The notes: generated by a model from the sequence alone, not told the origin. 64,000 bases of DNA from Prochlorococcus marinus str. MIT 9401 (GCF_000760095.1 NZ_JNAR01000016.1:124001-188000); one strand, 5' to 3'; numbered from the stretch's first letter, positions 55,925-63,705 are shown. Made by a program: numbers and translations.

Positions 55925-56266
55925 CTAGTTAAGCTTCAAATTTCCTAAATTACTAATATCGAAATCAAAAACCTGGCAATTATTTTCTAAATCATTAACT
56001 ATTGAATTTTTTAGTAGAGAATAATCTATCAACTTATTGAGTTTATTATTTTTAAATTCCTTATTAGTTTCTCCAATAGCAAATGCCAAAGCTCCTTCAT
56101 AAGAAATACCGAAGTTGGTAGTGTTGCAGTAGGTTCTAGTGAACTTACTAGAAATCTTTTTAGTATACTTTTCAAGAGTTTTTGAAGAAGTATCTAATGA
56201 GTAAACTGGACTAATAAATAGAAAAAGCAAAGTTAAAGTGAATAGCGCAAATACCCTTCTGATCAT
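55925..56266 (-). CDS. Exported hypothetical protein
   Basis: A 113-residue protein with a clear Sec signal peptide (MIRRVFALFTLTLLFLFISPVYSL, cleavage probably near residue 23). The mature part has two cysteines (YCNTTNFGISYEGALAFAIGE and NNCQVFDFD), which could form a periplasmic disulfide. No catalytic motif. Function unknown. Confidence 0.68.
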   Translation of the reverse strand: MIRRVFALFTLTLLFLFISPVYSLDTSSKTLEKYTKKISSKFTRTYCNTTNFGISYEGALAFAIGETNKEFKNNKLNKLIDYSLLKNSIVNDLENNCQVFDFDISNLGNLKLN

Positions 56267-56633
56267 AATATTTCAAAAATTGCAAATTTAATATAGTTTA
56301 AAATTTAACTCTGCCGAACATGATTTATAAAAAATTATAGAAATTAAAAATTTATTAACCAGAACAACTATTTCATATTTTGGATGATAAAAACTCTCTG
56401 AATGAGTATTTTATAGTTTGAATTTTTTTTGGTAATTTTTTTAAAAAACGCCTAAATGCTTTTGGCATAATAAAAAATCCATATCAATAATTAATAGATA
56501 ACAAATAATATATAGGTATTCAATAAATAACTATATAAAAATAAGTAAATTAATTATTAAATATATGATTGAGCTATGGAAATGTATTTAAACATGAATT
56601 ATTGTTTAATTAAGTATTAAATACAAAATTAAT
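56267..56633. other. 367-bp gap without a supported gene
   Basis: Very AT-rich sequence between the exported protein and the 64-residue gene. A small hairpin (ATGC-TTTTG-GCAT) lies near 56457, too short to call a terminator. No frame, tRNA or repeat is supported. Confidence 0.5.
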
Positions 56634-56828
56634 ATGGCACTACCAGAACTTATTTATGCTCCTATTGATGGTGGAACAATACATAGATATGAAATTAGTG
56701 GTGGCAAGAGAAAATTTTTAAGATTTATAGGTTGTTACTTGGGTCAATGTAATTTCCACAAAAATATTGATGATGCTATTGATTACATAAAAAATTTGAA
56801 AGAATCACAAAAGATACAAAAAACATGA
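56634..56828 (+). CDS. 64-residue hypothetical protein
   Basis: Residues 1-45 are balanced and likely folded: MALPELIYAPIDGGTIHRYE, then GGKRKFLRFIGCYLGQCNFHKN, ending in an amphipathic helix (DDAIDYIKNLKE). Two Cys and a His (CYLGQCNFH) are close enough to bind a metal. No family recognised. About 160 bp of non-coding sequence separates it from the Rieske gene. Confidence 0.62.
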   Translation: MALPELIYAPIDGGTIHRYEISGGKRKFLRFIGCYLGQCNFHKNIDDAIDYIKNLKESQKIQKT

Positions 56829-56986
56829 AATAAAGATACATAGATACAATAGAGATTCAATATTTTTCGATTAATACATAATTATTGCTACAAATAATAG
56901 AGAATTTTCTTTTTATAAGAAATTGATTATTTACTTGGGTTATAGTTCCGAAAGATAAACAGTCAATTAAAAAAAGAAATTAATTT

Positions 56987-58309
56987 ATGGAAAACAGACA
57001 AATTAATTTTTTTAAATCAAAAGACTTTAATACCGTTCTTAAGCCATTTAAAAAAGGAACGGTAGTAAAAATTGACTCGTTTGATATTAGAGAAACTCAA
57101 AAAGATTTAAATATAGGTTTATTTGGTTGGTATGCAATTTGTCCCTCAAAAGAACTAAAAAAAAATAAGCTATATTATTTTTCACTCTATGATGAGCCTC
57201 TTGTTCTTTATAGAGATGAAAATAAAAACGTAAGGTGCATTAAAAATATTTGTCCACATAGAGGAGCCTCCTTTTTTGGAGGGACATTATCAGATGGAGT
57301 AATAACCTGCCCATATCATGGAGCTAAGTTTTCATCTGGAGGAAGTTGTCAAAATCTCGACAGAATAACATGTCGCCATATAGTTGATAATAACTACGAT
57401 AACTATGCTAAAAGGATTCATTTATCTCAATACAAAACTTCAGAAAGAAATGGATATATTTTTGTACATTTTTCTAAAAAATCTGAGACTGATTTAAATA
57501 ATATAAGTGAAGATACACCTATAAGTAACTACGAATTATATGAAAATGGTTTTTCACATAAGGATTATGTCTTTGAGGAGGTATTAGTCGACTTCAAATG
57601 TGATTGGTCAAGGATTATTGAAAATCATCTAGATATCCTTCATATCTTTTGGGTTCATGGCGATACAATCCCAGATAAAGATGTGAATAAAAACGTATTA
57701 GTTAGTTTTAACCAGAAAATTAATATTAATCCCTCATACATTGAAAGTATTTATTATTACAAGAATAACCCTACAAAAGAATTTATTCGGATAAAATACA
57801 TACCTCCAGGAAGGATATTAATTTACAAAGGCGATCCTTTCTCATCAAGATATTTACAAGTTTTAGATCATATCCCCCTAGGAAAAAACAAAGCAAGAGT
57901 GATAGTAAGACACTACAGGAAATTTCTACAAAATAAACTGCTTAATAAGCTCTTATTATTTAAAGAGACTCAAAGAAAGATTTTTTATAAGATATTCGAT
58001 GAGGATTATATGATTTTAAAAACACAAACATATAATCACGATATGGGATTTATAAGTAAGGATGAAATAAAATTATTGGGAGAAGATAGGATAATAAATT
58101 ATTTTTGGAAGTGGTATAAGAAGTCTGAAGATAAAGATGAACCATGGAAAAATGTTAACAAAACTCAAAATCTTGATGTATACGACAAAGTTATATTGAA
58201 ATATCCTCCTGAGATAAAGAAGTTAGAAATTGCAAATAACATAGATATTATTAGAAAAACATTTGTAAGATTTGCTGCTCCACTTATATTTTTTATGTTA
58301 ATAATATAA
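56987..58309 (+). CDS. Rieske non-heme iron oxygenase (CAO/PaO-like)
   Basis: This 440-residue oxygenase has a Rieske [2Fe-2S] domain with ligands Cys89, His91, Cys108 and His111 (ICPHRG and TCPYHG). A mononuclear-iron site follows: ENHLDILHIFWVH, with Glu212, Asp216, His219 and His224, and the likely third ligand in DEDYMILKTQ (Asp340). The protein ends in one short hydrophobic stretch (RFAAPLIFFMLII). This plan is shared by chlorophyllide a oxygenase, pheophorbide a oxygenase and related cyanobacterial and plant enzymes. The Prochlorococcus chlorophyll b synthase is of this type, so this gene is a candidate, but the substrate is not shown by the sequence. The stop codon is followed in the same frame by a 33-residue membrane peptide. 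Confidence 0.88.
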   Translation: MENRQINFFKSKDFNTVLKPFKKGTVVKIDSFDIRETQKDLNIGLFGWYAICPSKELKKNKLYYFSLYDEPLVLYRDENKNVRCIKNICPHRGASFFGGTLSDGVITCPYHGAKFSSGGSCQNLDRITCRHIVDNNYDNYAKRIHLSQYKTSERNGYIFVHFSKKSETDLNNISEDTPISNYELYENGFSHKDYVFEEVLVDFKCDWSRIIENHLDILHIFWVHGDTIPDKDVNKNVLVSFNQKININPSYIESIYYYKNNPTKEFIRIKYIPPGRILIYKGDPFSSRYLQVLDHIPLGKNKARVIVRHYRKFLQNKLLNKLLLFKETQRKIFYKIFDEDYMILKTQTYNHDMGFISKDEIKLLGEDRIINYFWKWYKKSEDKDEPWKNVNKTQNLDVYDKVILKYPPEIKKLEIANNIDIIRKTFVRFAAPLIFFMLII

Positions 58310-58312
58310 TCA

Positions 58313-58414
58313 ATGAAGAAAGTAGATAGACCAGCATGGTTGAATTGGCTTTATCTTTTTATATTTATTTTAAGCTCGATTCAATTGATTATATTTTGGA
58401 GTAATAAGTTTTAG
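58313..58414 (+). CDS. 33-residue membrane peptide in frame with the Rieske gene
   Basis: The frame MKKVDRPAWLNWLYLFIFIL... ends WSNKF and TAG, with one long helix. Only TAA and one TCA codon separate it from the Rieske oxygenase, in the same reading frame. Its stop shares a base with the GTG start of the ABC ATPase gene (TAGTG). The overlap argues that it is translated. It could be a detached second C-terminal helix of the oxygenase, since related enzymes (PaO, CAO-like) carry two C-terminal helices. Confidence 0.65.
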   Translation: MKKVDRPAWLNWLYLFIFILSSIQLIIFWSNKF

Positions 58415-59202
58415 TGTTTAACAAATTTTGGTTTGACGCAAAAAATATAAATTGTTTTAAAAATGGCTTTAGAGTAATTAAAGATTTAAATTTAAAGATA
58501 TCTTATTCAGAAAATGTAATATTAATTGGGCCAAATGGCTCAGGTAAATCATCTCTAATTGAAATAATTAATAGAAACTTATACCCAGTAGTAGCTAATG
58601 AATCGAAACTAAAGATATTTGACAAAGAACTTGTAAATTTATGGGACCTAAGAAATAAAATAAGTACCGTAAATAATGATATAAAAAATAGAATTAATCC
58701 AAATTTACAAGTTTTTGATTTAATTTTGAGTGGACTATATGGGAGATATTGTTACGTACAAAAAAAATCTGAAAGAGATTCTTATAAGGTGGAAAAAATC
58801 ATGAAGAAAATGAATATTTCTAATTTATCGAAAAAGAATTTTTCCTATTTATCAGATGGAGAAAAACAAATTTCTCTCATTGCAAGGGCATTAATCAAAA
58901 AACCGGAAATTCTAATCCTAGATGAACCAATTGCAAATTTAGATTATAAATCAAAGTTTTTTGTAATTGATAAGGTTAATGAAATATCAAAATTAAATAC
59001 GAAAATTTTATGCGTCACTCATGATATTTCAACGATTACCAAAATTTATGACCGGGTCATAATGCTAAAAGATGGCAAAATAATCGCTGATGGAGATCAA
59101 AATAAGGTTATGAATAGTGAAAATTTTAATAAGTTATTTGGTATTCAAGTAGAGGTAACTAACAATAATGGACTTTGGAATATAAACAGAATATCTAAAT
59201 AA
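58414..59202 (+). CDS. Lone ABC-type ATPase
   Basis: This 262-residue ABC ATPase starts at a GTG overlapping the previous stop. Walker A is GPNGSGKSSLIEI (about 39-51), the signature is the variant YLSDGEKQISLIARAL, Walker B is ILILDEPIANLD and the H-loop is CVTHDIS. The resemblance to ModF/PhnC- and metal-type ATPases is generic. There is no permease or binding protein nearby, so its partner must be elsewhere. Operon position after the Rieske gene suggests a related job. Its last 8 bp overlap the convergent zinc-ribbon gene. Confidence 0.83.
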   Translation: MFNKFWFDAKNINCFKNGFRVIKDLNLKISYSENVILIGPNGSGKSSLIEIINRNLYPVVANESKLKIFDKELVNLWDLRNKISTVNNDIKNRINPNLQVFDLILSGLYGRYCYVQKKSERDSYKVEKIMKKMNISNLSKKNFSYLSDGEKQISLIARALIKKPEILILDEPIANLDYKSKFFVIDKVNEISKLNTKILCVTHDISTITKIYDRVIMLKDGKIIADGDQNKVMNSENFNKLFGIQVEVTNNNGLWNINRISK

Positions 59203-59383
59203 CAATTATAAAAATAGCTATCGCAATAACAAGAAATACTAATTTTCTACTTTTTAAAAATGAACTAGATTTATTTTTAAATGAAGAAGATCCACATTTA
59301 GAGCAGACAATCTTACCTCCTAAAGATCGGTCTGAGACGAATGAATAACTTCCACAATTAAAGCAAACTCTATTTACGCTCAT
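59195..59383 (-). CDS. Small zinc-ribbon membrane protein
   Basis: A 62-residue protein with two CxxC knuckles (Cys7, Cys10 in CFNC and Cys27, Cys30 in CSKC), a Ser/Lys-rich linker and a C-terminal helix (KLVFLVIAIAIFIIVI). It should bind one zinc at the cytoplasmic face and be tail-anchored in the membrane. Such pairs of knuckles suggest binding to nucleic acid or protein. It is convergent with the ABC ATPase and divergent from the CRP-type gene. Confidence 0.72.
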   Translation of the reverse strand: MSVNRVCFNCGSYSFVSDRSLGGKIVCSKCGSSSFKNKSSSFLKSRKLVFLVIAIAIFIIVI

Positions 59384-59460
59384 TTAAAATAAAATATTTA
59401 GAAATTCTACCAAAATTATATTCATAAATACTTTGTAAAGAAAAACTTCAGAAATATGAT

Positions 59461-59479
59461 GATAATGAGAATCTATTGC
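59461..59479 (+). promoter_or_regulatory. Fur-like box (distal) before the CRP-type regulator
   Basis: GATAATGAGAATCTATTGC matches the 19-bp Fur consensus GATAATGATAATCATTATC at 14 of 19 positions by my count. It is 26 bp upstream of a stronger box before the same gene. Confidence 0.55.
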
Positions 59480-59505
59480 AATAAGTAATTTTTTAGTGCA
59501 TAATT

Positions 59506-59524
59506 GATAATAATTCTCATTATC
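59506..59524 (+). promoter_or_regulatory. Fur-like box (proximal) before the CRP-type regulator
   Basis: GATAATAATTCTCATTATC matches the Fur consensus at 16 of 19 positions and is nearly palindromic. It ends 12 bp before the start codon at 59537, where a bound repressor would block transcription. Confidence 0.8.
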
Positions 59525-59536
59525 ATATTTAAATAA

Positions 59537-60124
59537 ATGAATTTCCATAGTTATGGAGAATCTCCGTCAAAATCAGTAAGGATAATAACTGGACAATCCG
59601 TATTAATAGATCCTTCATCAAGACCAAAAGGTACATGTCTAGAAGTTGAAAGTGGAATTGCAAGAGTCTATTGTCCATGTGAAGAAACAGAAGGAATGAC
59701 ACTCGCATTTTTACAATCAGGAGATCAATTAAGAACCGACCTTTTATGTAGCGAGGGTGTCTGTGTAGAGGCACTAACAGATTTGTCTTTTCACAGCAAT
59801 GTAAATATTGATGAGAATATTGGTTTCGATGCAGTAAATGAATGGACTTTGCAACTCCTCAGGATTAGACACTTAGGAAATGCAGAACAGCGATTACAAG
59901 CGTTGTTTTCAATACTAGTAAATCGTCTAGGTAGAAGATGTGGTCAATGGTGTGAGTTACCTTTTAGGTTAACTCATGAAAGGATTGGTGAATTAATCGG
60001 TTCTACACGAGTAACATCAACAAGATTAATTTCTAAATTAAGATCATCTGAGTTATTAATAGCTCCTATTGGAACCCAAACAGTTAGTGTTGCTCCTTCT
60101 TTTATTGAAACATCGCCTCTATAA
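59537..60124 (+). CDS. CRP/FNR-family regulator with paired cysteines
   Basis: This 195-residue protein has a cupin-like effector domain (~1-100), a dimer helix and an HTH_Crp region LTHERIGELIGSTRVTSTRLISKL (about 145-168). It lacks the glutamate-arginine cAMP-binding signature. Seven cysteines fall as Cys34, the pair Cys46/Cys48 (YCPC), the pair Cys71/Cys76 and the pair Cys135/Cys139 (CGQWC). Paired cysteines are typical of redox or iron-sulfur sensing, but the role is unknown. Two Fur-like boxes in front make an iron-responsive regulator likely. A small gene follows 4 bp downstream. Confidence 0.87.
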   Translation: MNFHSYGESPSKSVRIITGQSVLIDPSSRPKGTCLEVESGIARVYCPCEETEGMTLAFLQSGDQLRTDLLCSEGVCVEALTDLSFHSNVNIDENIGFDAVNEWTLQLLRIRHLGNAEQRLQALFSILVNRLGRRCGQWCELPFRLTHERIGELIGSTRVTSTRLISKLRSSELLIAPIGTQTVSVAPSFIETSPL

Positions 60125-60128
60125 AAAT

Positions 60129-60419
60129 ATGAAGGAATCACAATCACTAACTAACAACTTGTTACTGGAAGTTGAGGTTTTATCGAATAGACTTAGAAAT
60201 ATCAAGCAATCGTACAAATCTACAGAAAATAAAGCATTGAAGGGTAGGTTATTTTCTGAAAACAGAAATATTTTTAAAAGAGTTAATGAGATTTATAAAA
60301 TAGCTGAGCTCTTAATTAAAAACAATACTGAGAATATTAACTTTTCTAATTTGCTTTTTGAAATAACGAAAAGAACGTTGAATGAAAATAAATTTGAAAG
60401 TAATCTATTTTTTCTTTAA
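60129..60419 (+). CDS. Hypothetical coiled-coil-like protein
   Basis: The start chosen is the ATG at 60129, 4 bp after the CRP-type stop, giving 96 residues; an upstream in-frame ATG would overlap the regulator. It is a polar helical protein (LLLEVEVLSNRLRNIKQSY, FKRVNEIYKIAELLIKNN), probably a short coiled coil. It converges with ferritin, their 3' ends overlapping by 15 bp. Co-transcription with the regulator would place it under the same Fur-like boxes. No family recognised. Confidence 0.6.
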   Translation: MKESQSLTNNLLLEVEVLSNRLRNIKQSYKSTENKALKGRLFSENRNIFKRVNEIYKIAELLIKNNTENINFSNLLFEITKRTLNENKFESNLFFL

Positions 60420-60959
60420 ATCACTATCTATTAATAAGATTGCAGAAGGTTGATTAGAGGCAAACTTTACTTTACCAAGTATGTTTGCGAATTCATCTTC
60501 TGATTTAGTTTGAGCCTCAATGATTGGATCTAAAAATACATTAGTTCTTGTATCTGAAATTCTTTCTGAAATAGAATAAAGTTGTTGCAGAGATGAAGTT
60601 AAATCAGCCTCCATGTTAAAAGAATAAGAAATTAGATCCTCTATTGAATCCCATGCTTGAACTGGTGCAGGAATTTCATCTAATTTTACGCTTTGTCCTC
60701 TTGCGATTAAGTAATCTGCAAATTTCTGAGCATGTTCCATTTCACCTTGTGATTCACTTAGGAAATGAGAAGCAAATCCATTTAAATCACGTTCTTGAAA
60801 CCAGAGGTATATAGAAAAATACTGAACATTGGCGTATCTTTCCATTGTTAAATGTTCAAAAATATTATCCAATAAACTTTTGTCAATTGGTTGTGCGACA
60901 GCTCTTCCAGATGGACCAAAATTAATTAATTTCTTTAACTTTAGATTATTTTCTTTCAT
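60405..60959 (-). CDS. Ferritin (FtnA-type)
   Basis: This 184-residue ferritin stores iron as a ferric mineral. The four-helix-bundle ferroxidase residues are visible: Glu40 in TMERYANVQYF, Glu73 and His76 in GEMEHAQKF, Glu117 in FNMEADL and a further Glu/Gln region in PIIEAQTKSEDEF. The N-terminal ~27 residues extend beyond typical FtnA and end with the bundle start LLDNIFEHL. Prokaryotic ferritins are usually controlled by iron; the third Fur-like box lies 85 bp upstream, but its relation to this gene is uncertain. Confidence 0.93.
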   Translation of the reverse strand: MKENNLKLKKLINFGPSGRAVAQPIDKSLLDNIFEHLTMERYANVQYFSIYLWFQERDLNGFASHFLSESQGEMEHAQKFADYLIARGQSVKLDEIPAPVQAWDSIEDLISYSFNMEADLTSSLQQLYSISERISDTRTNVFLDPIIEAQTKSEDEFANILGKVKFASNQPSAILLIDSDLKKK

Positions 60960-61043
60960 TGCTATATAAGAAACTAATTAAATAATACAACATTTTGTAT
61001 AAATTAGTAATTAATATATCCTTTAAATTAAATTAAATAATAT

Positions 61044-61062
61044 GATAATGAAAATCAGTCTC
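61044..61062 (+). promoter_or_regulatory. Fur-like box before the Lys/Cys-rich peptide gene
   Basis: GATAATGAAAATCAGTCTC matches the Fur consensus at 16 of 19 positions. It overlaps a TATGAT -10 candidate at 61041-61046 and ends 10 bp before the ATG at 61073. It could also act on the divergent ferritin gene, 85 bp away. Confidence 0.65.
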
Positions 61063-61072
61063 AATACTATAA

Positions 61073-61195
61073 ATGGATTTTCAGTACAGATTTTCTGAAC
61101 TGCTATTAACTAATAAAATATATAACAGTAAAAAAAAGAAATGTAAAAAGAAAAAATGCTCTAATTGGAAGGGGGGCAAGTGTAATTGCCTATAA
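61073..61195 (+). CDS. 40-residue Lys/Cys-rich peptide behind a Fur-like box
   Basis: An ATG-to-TAA frame of 40 residues: MDFQYRFSELLLTNKIYN, then a Lys run leading to CKKKKCSNWKGGKCNCL. Four cysteines and nearly a dozen lysines in the last 21 residues is far from random AT-rich coding. A Fur-like box lies directly upstream. No membrane segment. It could bind metal, nucleic acid or acidic partners; it is not recognised as a known family. The stop lies 7 bp from the convergent end of the ABC ATPase gene. Confidence 0.6.
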   Translation: MDFQYRFSELLLTNKIYNSKKKKCKKKKCSNWKGGKCNCL

Positions 61196-61202
61196 AAAAA
61201 AT

Positions 61203-62279
61203 CTATATATATTCCTTATATGCTCCAGGATATAAAAAATAATAACTATTTGTATTAATAGAAAGAGAACATTTATCTCCATTATTAAGGAGATTATTAA
61301 TATCAGTTCTAACCCTTAATATGTTTCCATTAATAGATACTTTATATATAAGAAATTCTCCAAGAAATTCTTTAGATATAACAATCGCATTACCAGATTC
61401 TGATCTTTTAATTGAAATAAATTTAGGCGAAATTGACATACTTTTGATACCTTTATTTTTCAAATACTCTGAACAATTTATTTCACCTAAACAAGAAATA
61501 TATGAATTTCCATTTTTTTTAAGATTAATAATATTATTGCCCAAAATAAAACTACTAACAAATATGGTTTTGGGATTATTTAGAAGGTTAATTGGCGTAT
61601 CAATTTGATGTATTTTCCCATCATTCATAATGGCAACCTTATCGCAAATTGACATTGCTTCTTCCGGATCATGAGTAACCATCAATCCGCTTGCATTACA
61701 ACCTTTTAGGATATTAGGGAGTTCACCTCTCAATTTTAGTTTGACATGCATATCAAGACTACAAAAAGGTTCATCTAATAAAATAAAATTTGTACCTGGA
61801 GCAAGTGCTCTTGCAATTGCGAGTCTTTGTTTTTGGCCTCCAGATAATTCATGTGGGTACCTTTCAACAAAACTATCAAGACCAACAACATTCAATAAAT
61901 AATCAACTCTAGATCTGTTTTTTTTGTTTTTCAAACCAAAAATTACATTTTCCAAAACAGTTAAGTGAGGGAAAAGTGCATAGTCTTGAAAAACCATACC
62001 AATATTTCTTTTCTCAGGACTAAGAATTTTTTTACTACTCGAAATTTCCTTATCATTTAGAGTAATCCTGCCTTTAGAGGGATATTCGAACCCCGCAATT
62101 AATCTTAAAAGTGTAGTTTTTCCGCAACCAGAAGGACCAAGCAACCCTAACAATTCGCCATTTTCAATTTTCAAGTTAATTTCGTTTAATATCCAATTTG
62201 AACATTCTCGCTTATCATATTTATGATACAAATCATCAATTATTAACGCATCATTTTTCACTAAGTTCTTCTCATTCAA
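61203..62279 (-). CDS. Ferric-iron-type ABC transporter ATPase (FutC/FbpC-like)
   Basis: This 358-residue ATPase belongs to the Fe3+/polyamine/sulfate importer class. Walker A is GPSGCGKTTLLRLIAG, the Q-loop GMVFQDYALFPHLTVLEN is typical of FbpC/FutC, the signature is LSGGQKQRLAIARALA, Walker B is FILLDEPFCSLD and the H-loop is MVTHDPEEAM. A C-terminal TOBE-like regulatory domain (~240-358) follows. The ferritin and Fur boxes beside it favour iron, but no permease or binding protein is in the window, so its membrane partner lies elsewhere. Confidence 0.85.
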   Translation of the reverse strand: MNEKNLVKNDALIIDDLYHKYDKRECSNWILNEINLKIENGELLGLLGPSGCGKTTLLRLIAGFEYPSKGRITLNDKEISSSKKILSPEKRNIGMVFQDYALFPHLTVLENVIFGLKNKKNRSRVDYLLNVVGLDSFVERYPHELSGGQKQRLAIARALAPGTNFILLDEPFCSLDMHVKLKLRGELPNILKGCNASGLMVTHDPEEAMSICDKVAIMNDGKIHQIDTPINLLNNPKTIFVSSFILGNNIINLKKNGNSYISCLGEINCSEYLKNKGIKSMSISPKFISIKRSESGNAIVISKEFLGEFLIYKVSINGNILRVRTDINNLLNNGDKCSLSINTNSYYFLYPGAYKEYI

Positions 62280-62356
62280 ATATATTAAGTTAGCAGAAAA
62301 TATTCACCTAAAATATCCTATGTATAATTTTATACACCATGTAATTTTCAAATTTA

Positions 62357-63010
62357 ATGAGAAAGTCTGAAAGAGCTGAAATAATCCTCAAGGAACTCAA
62401 AAAGCTATATCCATCGCCTCCAATACCCCTTGATCATACAAATGCATATACACTTCTAGTCGCCGTAGTTTTAAGTGCCCAATCAACAGATAAGAAAGTT
62501 AATGAATTAACAAAAAGCTTATTTAAAGTTGCAGATAACCCAGAAAAGATGATGCAGTTGGGTATTAATGGCATTTACGAATACATAAAATTTTTAGGTC
62601 TATCTAATCAAAAATCAAAAAACATCTATAACTTATCTAAATTGTTGATTGAAAAGCATAATGGTACGGTCCCAGATTCTTTTGAGAAGCTTGAATCTCT
62701 TCCAGGCGTAGGTCATAAAACAGCATCAGTTGTAATGTCTCAAGTGTTTAAAATACCCTCATTTCCAGTAGATACTCACATACACAGGTTGGCGCAAAGA
62801 TGGGGACTATCAAATGGCGATAGCGTAGTTCAAACAGAAAAAGACCTAAAAAAAATATTTCCTGTTAATGATTGGAATACCTTACATTTGCAAATAATCT
62901 TTTATGGAAGAGAATTCTGTACAGCAAGAGGTTGTGATGGAACAAAATGTTATTTATGTCGCACTCTTTATCCCAAAAGAAAAAAGAAATTTATATGTAA
63001 AAAGCCTTAA
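62357..63010 (+). CDS. nth: Endonuclease III
   Basis: Nth removes oxidised pyrimidines and cuts the DNA at the site. The 217-residue protein has the helix-hairpin-helix LPGVGHKTASVV with catalytic Lys121, and the catalytic Asp139 in SFPVDTHIHRLAQRWG. The C-terminal cysteines are Cys188, Cys193, Cys198, Cys201 and Cys214; the order differs from the E. coli C-x6-C-x2-C-x5-C iron-sulfur ligand set, so cluster binding is not certain from this reading. It is divergent from the ABC ATPase gene. Confidence 0.94.
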   Translation: MRKSERAEIILKELKKLYPSPPIPLDHTNAYTLLVAVVLSAQSTDKKVNELTKSLFKVADNPEKMMQLGINGIYEYIKFLGLSNQKSKNIYNLSKLLIEKHNGTVPDSFEKLESLPGVGHKTASVVMSQVFKIPSFPVDTHIHRLAQRWGLSNGDSVVQTEKDLKKIFPVNDWNTLHLQIIFYGREFCTARGCDGTKCYLCRTLYPKRKKKFICKKP

Positions 63011-63045
63011 GAAATTTATATAATAATTAAATTAGTTTTTTAATC

Positions 63046-63705
63046 ATGAAAATAGCAATTACTGGTGCCTCGGGGAAAACAGGTTATAGAATTTCCGAAG
63101 AAGCAGTTAAGAAAGGATATAAAGTAAGGCAAATCATCAGAAAGAATTCAAAAGTACCAGCAGGACTAGAGCGTTTAGAAACAATTAGGATTTCATTAGA
63201 CAAAAAAGGAGAACTTGATGAAGCTTTAAAAGATATTGATGCTTTGATAATCGCGACTGGAGCGAGGGCATCATTAGATTTAACTGGTCCTGCAAAGGTT
63301 GATGCATTAGGTGTATACAGGCAATTAGAGAGTTGCAAAAGAGTTGGTATTAAAAGAGTTATTTTAGTTAGTTCCCTTTGTACTGGTAAATTATTTCACC
63401 CATTAAACTTATTTGGTTTAATTCTTATTTGGAAGAAATTAGGTGAAAACTTTCTACGCAATTCAAACTTTGAATGGACTATTATTAGACCTGGAGGATT
63501 AAAGGAAAATGAAGATATTAAATCTGAAAATATAAATTACTCAAAAGAGGATACTCAAATTAATGGATCAATCCCAAGAAGATTAGTTGCCCAATGTTGT
63601 ATAGATTCTCTAAAAAACAAAGAATCCATTAATAAATTAATAGAAGTTACAAGTTCGAATGATAATAAAAAGATTTCTTTTAAAAAAGCTATGCAAATGA
63701 TTTAA
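63046..63705 (+). CDS. NAD(P)-binding Rossmann-fold protein (atypical SDR)
   Basis: This 219-residue protein starts MKIAITGASGKTGYRISEE, a GxxGxxG dinucleotide-binding motif of atypical short-chain dehydrogenases, and has IIATGAR, VILVSSLC and WTIIRPGGLKE. The Tyr-x3-Lys catalytic pair of classical SDR enzymes is absent, as in the NmrA/YCF39-like and redox-sensing types. It could be an oxidoreductase or a regulator. It follows nth by 35 bp and a short conserved gene follows it by 26 bp. Confidence 0.86.
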   Translation: MKIAITGASGKTGYRISEEAVKKGYKVRQIIRKNSKVPAGLERLETIRISLDKKGELDEALKDIDALIIATGARASLDLTGPAKVDALGVYRQLESCKRVGIKRVILVSSLCTGKLFHPLNLFGLILIWKKLGENFLRNSNFEWTIIRPGGLKENEDIKSENINYSKEDTQINGSIPRRLVAQCCIDSLKNKESINKLIEVTSSNDNKKISFKKAMQMI

